Positions 7,215-11,813 of a DNA stretch of 11,813 nt are shown here, piece after piece. Origin of the DNA: Ruminococcus sp. UBA3767. Lineage in GTDB: Bacteria; Bacillota; Clostridia; Oscillospirales; Ruminococcaceae. The translations under genes and the position numbers were made by a program. Position 1 is the first letter of the stretch, and each line of letters starts with the position of its first letter. Where the stretch lies: NCBI GenBank assembly GCA_002371625.1, contig DFFV01000023.1, forward strand, positions 1 through 11,813. The letters are read 5' to 3'. The notes beneath the pieces were generated by a model, which did not search any database, was not told the DNA's origin, and was given only the letters and a program-made list of their open reading frames with translations.

Positions 7215-8114
7215 TTAGTCATCGCCCTGCCCGAAGCTCTCGATATCGGAGATGAACTGCGAAAGGAACACCTCGGCAGGCTTGGTGAAAATGCTGTAAC
7301 GCTTCCACACAAAGCTGCAGGTCGCCTCTATTTTAGGCTCAAAGGGGATAAAGCATACCCTGCTGTCGCCGCTGGTATTTATCAGCCTGTCAAAAGTCAC
7401 CGCACAGCCAAGTCCCTCATCGACCAGCACCGAGGCATTGTAAACAAGGTTATACTCAGCTGCTATGTGCGCATCGGGAGCGTGCTTCATGACAAGATCG
7501 GCGATCATGGTGTTATGGTTCGGCTGGCGTGGGATTATCAGCGGATAATCCTTTAGCTCCTCGAGCTTCAGCGAAGAAGCACCTGCAAGCTCATGATCCT
7601 TTCTCACAAGCACTCCCCAGGTATCCTTCAGCGGTATTTCTATCGACTCGTACTTTGCGGCATCGGGGTGCTGAAAGATAAGCCCGAAATCGAGCAGCCC
7701 CTTATCGAGCCTTTCAAGCACGTCTGTGCCGTCTGCGCTGTAAATGCTGTAATCTATCCCCGGGTGATCCTCCTGCAGCTTTCGTGCGGTATCGGCTATC
7801 AGCTTTATGGCGTATGTCTCGCCTGCGCCGATGTAGATCTTACCCGAAACGTGATCGCTGCTGTTGCGCACCTCCTGCTCGGTCTTATCCAGAAGCTCAA
7901 CTATCTCCTCGGCACGCTTGCGCAGCATCATGCCCTCCTCTGTGAGAGTCACGCCCTTGTTCCCTCTTATAAGCAGCTTTTTGCCAAGCTCCTCTTCAAG
8001 CTCACGCAGCTGCCTTGAAAGCGTTGGCTGAGAAAGGTAAAGCCTTTGTGCTGCAAGCGAAAAGCTCTGCTCTCTTGCCACCGCAAGAAAATATCTGAGT
8101 ACCCTTATATCCAT
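7215..8114 (-). CDS. LysR-type transcriptional regulator
   Basis: Protein of 299 aa, the normal LysR-family length. The N-terminal winged helix-turn-helix (residues 1-60) is classic: MDIRVLRYFLAVAREQSFSLAA, then LYLSQPTLSRQLRELEEELG and LTEEGMMLRKRAEEI. A linker helix and a two-lobe effector domain follow (about 90-290; VSGKIYIGAGETYAIKLIA, LLDFGLIFQHP, WGVLVRKDHELAG, YPLIIPRQ). A longer frame opens at 8168, but the promoter's -10 box lies at 8136-8141, downstream of that codon, so the ATG at 8112-8114 with GGGGGTGAG upstream is the start. It is divergent from a small gene across a 145-bp region, the usual arrangement for a LysR regulator and its target. The effector molecule is unknown. Confidence 0.92.
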   Translation of the reverse strand: MDIRVLRYFLAVAREQSFSLAAQRLYLSQPTLSRQLRELEEELGKKLLIRGNKGVTLTEEGMMLRKRAEEIVELLDKTEQEVRNSSDHVSGKIYIGAGETYAIKLIADTARKLQEDHPGIDYSIYSADGTDVLERLDKGLLDFGLIFQHPDAAKYESIEIPLKDTWGVLVRKDHELAGASSLKLEELKDYPLIIPRQPNHNTMIADLVMKHAPDAHIAAEYNLVYNASVLVDEGLGCAVTFDRLINTSGDSRVCFIPFEPKIEATCSFVWKRYSIFTKPAEVFLSQFISDIESFGQGDD

Positions 8115-8135
8115 TTGCTCACCCCCGATGATCTG

Positions 8136-8164
8136 ATTATACCACAAATAATTATAACCGTCAA
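8136..8164 (-). promoter_or_regulatory. Sigma-A promoter of the LysR-type regulator gene
   Basis: On the minus strand, TTGACG (rc of 8159-8164), a 17-bp spacer and TATAAT (rc of 8136-8141), again with TGG before the -10 box. Predicted transcription start is near 8129, about 15 nt before the ATG. Confidence 0.8.
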
Positions 8165-8228
8165 GCATACCCCGGTATTTGCTATAAGTATTTGTAATTA
8201 TTGCAAGCAGGTGTTATAATATGCTTGA
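8161..8228. promoter_or_regulatory. Repeats in the divergent intergenic region, candidate LysR operator sites
   Basis: Three patterns are visible. A perfect 9-bp inverted repeat TCAAGCATA (8161-8169) / TATGCTTGA (8220-8228) frames both promoters. An inverted repeat ATACC-CC-GGTAT (8167-8178) sits just upstream of the regulator's -35 box. The 7-mer GTATTTG is repeated directly at 8175-8181 and 8188-8194, 13 bp apart and just upstream of the plus-strand promoter. LysR proteins bind paired sites in such positions, but which repeat is used is inference. Confidence 0.4.
8192..8220 (+). promoter_or_regulatory. Promoter of the small divergent gene
   Basis: A weak -35 box TTGTAA (8192-8197), a 17-bp spacer and a perfect TATAAT (8215-8220) with an extended TGT just before it. 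Start of transcription is predicted near 8227. The poor -35 is compatible with activation by a regulator binding upstream. Confidence 0.6.
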
Positions 8229-8259
8229 AAGAAAAATTTTACGGAACGGGAGTGAGATG

Positions 8260-8484
8260 ATGAACGAAAAAACCAAGCGCAATCTTGTTGATGCAGGGTG
8301 CAGCGAAGAATTCATAAGCGAGTTTGACGGCTGTATATGCAATAAAAAGGAGTGCATAAAAATGCTTGCGCAGCACAGGCGGGAGCTGCTGGGCGAGGTG
8401 CACGCAAAGGAGCGCAACATAGAGTGCCTTGACTACCTTGTTTACAAGATAGGAAAAGAGGGGATAGAGGAGCTTTCGGAATAA
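8260..8484 (+). CDS. Small hypothetical protein (74 aa), divergent from the LysR regulator
   Basis: The frame opens at 8221, but that ATG directly abuts the promoter's -10 box and cannot be transcribed. Two adjacent ATG codons at 8257 and 8260 lie behind GGGAG (8248-8252); 8260 has the better 7-nt spacing, though 8257 is possible. The protein is soluble, charged and probably all helical: KRNLVDAGCSEEFISEF, three more cysteines (in CICNKKECIK and IECLDY), then AQHRRELLGEVHAKERNIECLDYLVYKIGKEG. The last part resembles the dimerisation helix at the end of MerR-type regulators, although no DNA-binding domain is present. I know similar small proteins from clostridial genomes only as hypotheticals. 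It is a likely target of the adjacent LysR regulator. Five cysteine/histidine residues might bind metal, but there is no clear motif. Confidence 0.75.
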   Translation: MNEKTKRNLVDAGCSEEFISEFDGCICNKKECIKMLAQHRRELLGEVHAKERNIECLDYLVYKIGKEGIEELSE

Positions 8485-8492
8485 AGGGCATA

Positions 8493-8525
8493 AAAAAGAC
8501 TGCTGCGGTGTGCGGCAGTCTTTTT
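8493..8525. terminator. Bidirectional intrinsic terminator
   Basis: A 14-pair stem (8493-8506 with 8512-8525, one T-G pair) around a 5-nt loop, with A and T runs at its two ends. It lies between the stop of the small plus-strand gene (8484) and the stop of queF (8533), so it can serve both. Confidence 0.9.
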
Positions 8526-8532
8526 GTGTCTG

Positions 8533-9027
8533 TCATCTGTTGTCGATCTTTTCGGGATACATATCGTGGTGAGTGAGTCTGTCCCATGCGACCTGCTCCC
8601 ACTTAGTGCCTGGCATACCGTAGTTGCAGTATGGGTCTATCGAGATGCCGCCTCGTGGCAGGAATTTTCCCCAGACCTCGATATATGCAGGTTCCATCAG
8701 CTTTATAAGATCGTTCATGATTATATTCACGCAGTCCTCGTGGAAGTCGCCGTGGTTGCGGAAGCTGAACAGATACAGCTTGAGCGATTTGCTTTCTACC
8801 ATTTTAACTCTCGGAACGTATGAGATATAGATAGTTGCAAAATCAGGCTGACCTGTTATAGGGCAAAGGCTGGTGAACTCGGGGCAGTTGAATTTTACAA
8901 AGTAGTCTCTGTTCTGATGTTTATTTTCAAAAGTTTCAAGCACAGACGGGTCGTAGTCGGTGGGGTATTGTGTGTTCTTTTCACCAAGCAGAGTTATGTT
9001 CTCTGCGGTCTTATCTCTTTGTGCCAT
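8533..9027 (-). CDS. queF: NADPH-dependent preQ0 reductase QueF
   Basis: Reduces the nitrile of 7-cyano-7-deazaguanine (preQ0) to the amine preQ1, the last step before insertion into tRNA. At 164 aa it is the short, unimodal Bacillus-type form, not the long E. coli type. Nucleophile C55 in [11 protein letters not shown] and the acid D62 fall at the positions known for B. subtilis QueF, and the ESKSLK motif (78-83) with FRNHGDFHE (89-97) is intact. The ATG at 9025-9027 follows AAGGAGGA (rc of 9031-9038), which overlaps the stop codon of queC. It is the last gene of the operon, ending just before the hairpin at 8493-8525. Confidence 0.96.
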   Translation of the reverse strand: MAQRDKTAENITLLGEKNTQYPTDYDPSVLETFENKHQNRDYFVKFNCPEFTSLCPITGQPDFATIYISYVPRVKMVESKSLKLYLFSFRNHGDFHEDCVNIIMNDLIKLMEPAYIEVWGKFLPRGGISIDPYCNYGMPGTKWEQVAWDRLTHHDMYPEKIDNR

Positions 9028-9036
9028 AGTTCCTCC

Positions 9037-9714
9037 TTATAATGCGGGGTCCTTTACCCCGTTAAGCTCAAAAGCTCTTGCTCTGTCACGGCAGGTGCCG
9101 CAAAGTCCGCACGGTTTATCGCCGCCGTCGTAGCAGCTCCATGTCAGCTCATAAGGCACGCCCAGCTTCAGCCCGACAGCAACGACATCAGCCTTTGTCT
9201 TTGAAACGAAAGGCGCTTCAACACGCACCTCGCCGCCGCTTCCTATCGTGATAGCGGAGTTTATTGCATCGTTGAACTGTTTGCTGCAATCGGGGTATGC
9301 GCTTCCGGCGGCATCATCGGCGTGCGCACCGTAGTAGATGACTTCGCACCCTCTTGAAACAGCCACGCTCGCCGCACAGGAAAGAAACAGTCCGTTGCGG
9401 AAAGGAACATAGGTAGAAACGGGCTTGCCGCCTGTTTTTTCAAGCTGCTGCGCATAGCTTTCTTTTGGTATATCCTGAGTGCTGCCCACAAGCAGCGAGC
9501 AGTCAGAGCCTTCAAATATCCTTGCAAGGTCAAGCGTTTTGAGCTCAACTCCGTAGTGCTTTGCAACGGCTGCTGCGGCATCGGTCTCCTTGGTGTGCTT
9601 CTGCCCGTAGGATATGCACAGTGCGAGCACATTTTCAGCTTTATATTTTTCTATCGCCAGCGCAAGACAGGTCGTGCTGTCAAGTCCTCCGCTGAATAAA
9701 ACGAGTGCTTTCAT
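9037..9714 (-). CDS. queC: 7-cyano-7-deazaguanine synthase QueC
   Basis: Converts 7-carboxy-7-deazaguanine to preQ0 using ATP and ammonia. The 225-aa protein has the PP-loop SGGLDS (8-13) for ATP binding, the family stretch [19 protein letters not shown], and [15 protein letters not shown]. Near the end is a zinc site of four cysteines, C194, C202, C205 and C208 (C-x8-C-x2-C-x2-C). All key residues are present. The ATG overlaps the stop of folE as ATGA (9711-9714), so translation is probably coupled. It is followed by queF after 9 nt. Confidence 0.96.
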   Translation of the reverse strand: MKALVLFSGGLDSTTCLALAIEKYKAENVLALCISYGQKHTKETDAAAAVAKHYGVELKTLDLARIFEGSDCSLLVGSTQDIPKESYAQQLEKTGGKPVSTYVPFRNGLFLSCAASVAVSRGCEVIYYGAHADDAAGSAYPDCSKQFNDAINSAITIGSGGEVRVEAPFVSKTKADVVAVGLKLGVPYELTWSCYDGGDKPCGLCGTCRDRARAFELNGVKDPAL

Positions 9715-10286
9715 TTTACGCCCTCCGATACCATTGCCTGAAGATCACGGTCGGTACTGAATTTTCCGCAGCAGGTCTGAGTGACCGTTCTTGCGCCCTT
9801 GCTGCGTATCCCTCTTGCAGTCATGCAGCTGTGTGTTCCTGCGATAACGACTGCAACATCCTGCGTGCCTGCGGCTTCGCTGATTATCTGTGCGATATCA
9901 GAGCCGAGCTTTTCCTGGAGCTGCAGGCGCTTTGCTGCCATATCGCATATCCTTGCTATCTTGCTCAGTCCTATCACCTTGCCGTTTGGGATATACGCAA
10001 CGTTGACCGACATATCGTACATCAGCGCCATGTGGTGCTCGCAGTACGAGAACACTTCGATATCACGCACGATAACAGGACCTGAGTTTTGCGGTGCTTC
10101 AAAGGTCTTGGAGAACATCTGAGCTATCTCGTGGTTTGAGTAGTTTATGCCCTCAAAGACCTCCTGGTACATTCTTGCGACACGCTGAGGAGTTTCCTTT
10201 AAGCCCTCACGCTCGGGGTCTTCGCCAAGTGCAGCAAGTATACCTTTTATATGCTCCTCGATCGCTTTAGTATCTATCATTTTCAT
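9711..10286 (-). CDS. folE: GTP cyclohydrolase I FolE
   Basis: Opens the ring of GTP to 7,8-dihydroneopterin triphosphate, the substrate of QueD and also of folate synthesis. At 191 aa it is the usual FolE1 size. Zinc ligands and catalytic residues are visible: C82, H84 and H85 in YCEHHM, H152 and C154 in THSCM. The C-terminal [13 protein letters not shown] region is conserved. Its ATG overlaps the queE stop by one base (TAATG), with AGAGGAG upstream. Placement between queE and queC suggests this copy serves queuosine; whether the genome has another folE for folate cannot be seen here. Confidence 0.95.
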   Translation of the reverse strand: MKMIDTKAIEEHIKGILAALGEDPEREGLKETPQRVARMYQEVFEGINYSNHEIAQMFSKTFEAPQNSGPVIVRDIEVFSYCEHHMALMYDMSVNVAYIPNGKVIGLSKIARICDMAAKRLQLQEKLGSDIAQIISEAAGTQDVAVVIAGTHSCMTARGIRSKGARTVTQTCCGKFSTDRDLQAMVSEGVK

Positions 10287-10945
10287 TAGACTCCTCTCTT
10301 GTTTGGTTCCCAGATAAACTTATGCAGCTGCAATTGCAGCCTTGCGCCGTTCAGCTTTCTTTGCTTCATGAACTCGACTATCTCATCCGGCTCTATCATA
10401 CCGAAAACAGGGCTGAGATAGACCTTGCATTTATCAAGCAGTGCATATTCGCCGATCATCTGCGCTGCACGCTCAAGGTCCTGCTGCGAGCCGCACACGA
10501 ATTTCACGGTGTCGTTTTTTTCAAGCAGTGCAAAGTTTTCTTTTCGCATTTTGCTTTCCATGCCGCTTGTCGGCAGTTTATAATCCATTGTGAATGATGG
10601 TCTTACGGGAAGATCTGTCGGCAGTTCAACGCTGCCGTTTGTTTCTATCTCGACCTCGTGTCCCGAAGTTATCAGCCTTGTGATAAGCTCGCCTATATCC
10701 GCCTGCAAAAGCGGTTCTCCTCCGGTCAGGGTGATATCCTTAACGCCTGCCTCGTCAGCCAGCCTGCAAATATTCTCCGTGGTCATCACCTTGAACGGCG
10801 CACCTTTGCCGTTTGCCCAGCTTGTATCGCACCAGCTGCACTCAAGGTTGCAGCCCTTAAAGCGAATGAACAACGCAAGCTCACCGGCTCTTTGCCCTTC
10901 GCCGTTTATGCTAACAAAGCTCTCGCACACTTCAAATCTGCCCAT
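10286..10945 (-). CDS. queE: 7-carboxy-7-deazaguanine synthase QueE (radical SAM)
   Basis: Radical S-adenosylmethionine enzyme that contracts 6-carboxytetrahydropterin to 7-carboxy-7-deazaguanine. At 219 aa it is the usual compact size. The cluster ligands C32, C36 and C39 form CxxxCxxC ([11 protein letters not shown]) after the typical [10 protein letters not shown] opening; GGEP (75-78) is the SAM-binding motif. The frame extends to an ATG at 10957, but that codon lies inside the ribosome site GAGGTG (rc of 10950-10955) used by the ATG at 10943-10945. I therefore choose the shorter form, which starts one base after the queD stop (TGATATG). Confidence 0.95.
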   Translation of the reverse strand: MGRFEVCESFVSINGEGQRAGELALFIRFKGCNLECSWCDTSWANGKGAPFKVMTTENICRLADEAGVKDITLTGGEPLLQADIGELITRLITSGHEVEIETNGSVELPTDLPVRPSFTMDYKLPTSGMESKMRKENFALLEKNDTVKFVCGSQQDLERAAQMIGEYALLDKCKVYLSPVFGMIEPDEIVEFMKQRKLNGARLQLQLHKFIWEPNKRGV

Positions 10946-10946
10946 A

Positions 10947-11366
10947 TCACACCTCATAAACTGCGCAGTTTTCAGGTGTTTCGTAAACTGCGACCTTCAC
11001 CACCGGCACATTTTGCTCAGACAGCGTATCATAAAAAGCCTTTGCAAAGTTCTCTGCTGTCGGGCGGTATGGTACTTCGATGAGGTGAAAGCCTTCCTCG
11101 TTAAGCGCAGTCAGCGTAGCTTGCCTGAGCGAGCCTTTTTCGTATATCAGCGCATGGTCAAAGCTGTCGGCAAGCGCACGCACTTCATTTTTCAGGTCGG
11201 AAAAGTCCATAACCATTCCTCTTTTTTCGCCCTGATGCTGCAGCTGTTCATTTGACGCCCACACCTCTATCACCCAGTGGTGGCCGTGGATATTTGCGCA
11301 TTTCCCGTTATAGCCCGAGAGAAAATGTGCGCTGTCAAACGAAGCTGAGGTCTTTAAAGTAAACAT
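10947..11366 (-). CDS. queD: 6-carboxy-5,6,7,8-tetrahydropterin synthase QueD
   Basis: Converts dihydroneopterin triphosphate to 6-carboxytetrahydropterin. The 139-aa protein has the zinc histidines H14 (DSAHFL), H27 and H29 (C23-x3-HGH), with C23 as the expected catalytic cysteine. Other family parts are MVMDFSDLK (51-59), FDHALI and RPTAENFAKA. The ATG at 11364-11366 lies behind GGAG (rc of 11374-11377). It is the first gene of the preQ1 operon, and its ribosome site is directly downstream of a leader terminator, so expression should depend on readthrough. Confidence 0.95.
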   Translation of the reverse strand: MFTLKTSASFDSAHFLSGYNGKCANIHGHHWVIEVWASNEQLQHQGEKRGMVMDFSDLKNEVRALADSFDHALIYEKGSLRQATLTALNEEGFHLIEVPYRPTAENFAKAFYDTLSEQNVPVVKVAVYETPENCAVYEV

Positions 11367-11382
11367 TTAACCACTCCAAAAT

Positions 11383-11417
11383 AAAAAGCTCCCGAATGCG
11401 TAAAAGCAGACAGGAGC
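11383..11417 (-). terminator. Leader intrinsic terminator (riboswitch expression platform)
   Basis: On the minus strand, GCTCCTG (rc of 11411-11417) pairs with CGGGAGC (rc of 11388-11394) over seven pairs with one T-G pair, around a 16-nt loop, and is followed by TTTTT. It ends 16 nt before the queD ATG, too close to be a terminator of another gene. Its 5' arm can instead pair with the CAGGG of the upstream aptamer tail. A competing 5-bp helix ATGCG/CGCAT also overlaps it. Confidence 0.75.
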
Positions 11418-11438
11418 GCATAGTTGTCCCTTGTTCTG

Positions 11439-11481
11439 CCCTGGTTTTTTTTAACGACAGGATGGCGCAAACGAACTGTCG
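11439..11481 (-). ncRNA. preQ1 riboswitch aptamer, class I type
   Basis: In the leader RNA, stem P1 is CGACAG (rc of 11476-11481) with CTGTCG (rc of 11455-11460) around a 15-nt loop that begins TTCG and contains GCGCC. An A-rich tail TTAAAAAAAA then leads to CCAGGG. Hairpin, A-rich tail and terminal GGG match the overall plan of preQ1-I aptamers (for example A6-CUAAGG in B. subtilis). The loop GCC can pair with GGC of the tail to make the class's pseudoknot. Context is decisive: it heads a preQ1 biosynthesis operon. The loop is not a textbook match, so a class III or variant aptamer is possible. Confidence 0.72.
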
Positions 11482-11482
11482 G

Positions 11483-11499
11483 GCTGTGTTTTTCACAGC
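11483..11499 (-). other. Small hairpin at the 5' end of the que leader
   Basis: A perfect 6-bp stem, GCTGTG/CACAGC, with an AAAAA loop, starting within a few bases of the predicted transcription start and just before the aptamer. It is not part of the known class I aptamer; it may stabilise the RNA or be part of a larger aptamer fold. Confidence 0.6.
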
Positions 11500-11507
11500 T
11501 AAAAGCC

Positions 11508-11536
11508 ATTTTACCACATCTGCGCAGAATTGTCAA
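11508..11536 (-). promoter_or_regulatory. Sigma-A promoter of the queuosine operon
   Basis: On the minus strand, consensus TTGACA (rc of 11531-11536), a 17-bp spacer and TAAAAT (rc of 11508-11513), with TGG before the -10 box. Transcription should start near 11501, giving a leader of about 135 nt. A perfect palindrome TCTGCGCAGA (11519-11528) lies wholly inside the spacer and could be an operator. Confidence 0.85.
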
Positions 11537-11706
11537 CCCCATCGCAGCGGCGGCACGCTTGTCCGTTGCAAACTACGTTGCGAGGGCGGAGGGATTTGCA
11601 CGGCTACGGGTTTATCAGCAGCGTGCAAGTTGGTTAATGATATGTCCCTTTTTACTTTTGTGTTGCTGATAAGATAAATCAGAATTTAAAAGTCTAATCG
11701 AACGTT
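11537..11706. other. Non-coding stretch upstream of the que promoter
   Basis: I see no gene with a ribosome site here on either strand. The only structure noticed is a 9-bp inverted repeat TTATCAGCA (11612-11620) / TGCTGATAA (11664-11672), with arms 43 bp apart. A gene reading rightwards may begin beyond the window, but no clear promoter for it is visible. Confidence 0.5.
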
Positions 11707-11807
11707 AAAGACCTGCCAAAGAAAAACAGGTTTTTCGGTCCAGCCTTTTCTCGTAAAAAAGGCTGGCGGGTCAAGGGCAGAGCCCTTGGCGCTGTCCGCA
11801 GACAGCG
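11707..11807. repeat. Cluster of four small palindromes, probable dispersed intergenic repeat
   Basis: Four hairpins follow in tandem. First, AAAGACCTG/CAGGTTTTT (11707-11735, one G-T pair), which ends in a T run. Second, CCAGCCTTTT/AAAAGGCTGG (11740-11766, 7-nt loop). Third, CAAGGGC/GCCCTTG with loop AGA (11772-11788). Fourth, CGCTGTC/GACAGCG with loop CGCA (11790-11807). Such strings of G+C-rich palindromes are common as repeated intergenic elements in ruminococcal genomes, to my recollection. The last three have no T-run and are poor terminators. The element may continue beyond the window edge. Confidence 0.55.
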
Positions 11808-11813
11808 AAATCT

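Noticed and set aside
8115..8168. Eighteen-codon N-terminal extension of the LysR regulator starting at 8168
   Set aside because: The promoter -10 box at 8136-8141 lies downstream of this codon, and the extension does not match the family, which begins at the MDIRVLRYF methionine.
8221..8259. Start of the small divergent gene at the ATG at 8221
   Set aside because: It directly follows the TATAAT -10 box, so the codon would precede the transcription start; ATG 8257/8260 has a ribosome site.
10946..10957. queE start at ATG 10957
   Set aside because: No ribosome site precedes it, and the sequence there is itself the GAGGTG site for the ATG at 10945.
11396..11677. Plus-strand open frames over the que leader (93 and 81 codons)
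   Set aside because: They run antisense across the aptamer, terminator and promoter, lack ribosome sites and have no recognisable protein features.
11740..11766. Palindrome CCAGCCTTTT/AAAAGGCTGG as an intrinsic terminator
   Set aside because: The T run is inside the stem and no T run follows on either strand, so it is better read as part of a repeat element.

Overview
The window looks like chromosomal DNA of a Gram-positive anaerobic clostridium, most plausibly a Ruminococcus-like member of the Oscillospiraceae. This is an inference from strong AGGAGG-type ribosome sites, consensus sigma-A promoters, mid G+C content with frequent ATA isoleucine codons, and the protein families present. I see no rRNA, tRNA, insertion sequence or CRISPR array.

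Left arm (1-5720, plus strand). After the 3' end of an unknown membrane protein, a clean promoter drives three genes. The first is a very large membrane sensor: an ECF-S-like six-helix bundle, about 14 two-component-regulator propeller blades, a Y_Y_Y domain, a transmembrane helix and a cytoplasmic HD-GYP cyclic-di-GMP phosphodiesterase. It overlaps by 4 nt a BMP/Med-type solute-binding protein that starts at TTG, has no lipobox and has no ABC transporter genes beside it. An AlkZ-related winged-helix protein follows 21 nt later. The layout suggests a ligand-sensing c-di-GMP module in which the binding protein serves the sensor rather than a transporter. A symmetric hairpin ends this operon and the one that converges on it.

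Middle (5728-8525). A minus-strand pair (a four-helix membrane protein of unknown function, then a HAD-IA phosphatase, with an ATGA overlap) has its own promoter. Upstream of it is a LysR-type regulator on the minus strand with its own promoter and terminator. The regulator is divergent from a small 74-aa gene. Their shared intergenic region holds back-to-back promoters and several short repeats that could be operators.

Right arm (8533-11540, minus strand). A complete GTP-to-preQ1 operon, queD-queE-folE-queC-queF, is packed with overlapping or nearly touching genes. Its promoter and leader are easy to read: a TTGACA/TAAAAT promoter, a small 5' hairpin, a preQ1-I-type aptamer (stem, loop, A-rich tail, CCAGGG) and an intrinsic terminator just before the queD ribosome site. 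The aptamer tail can pair either inside the aptamer or with the terminator, which predicts that preQ1 switches the operon off by premature termination. The last approximately 275 bases hold no convincing gene, but carry a run of small palindromes that look like a dispersed intergenic repeat.
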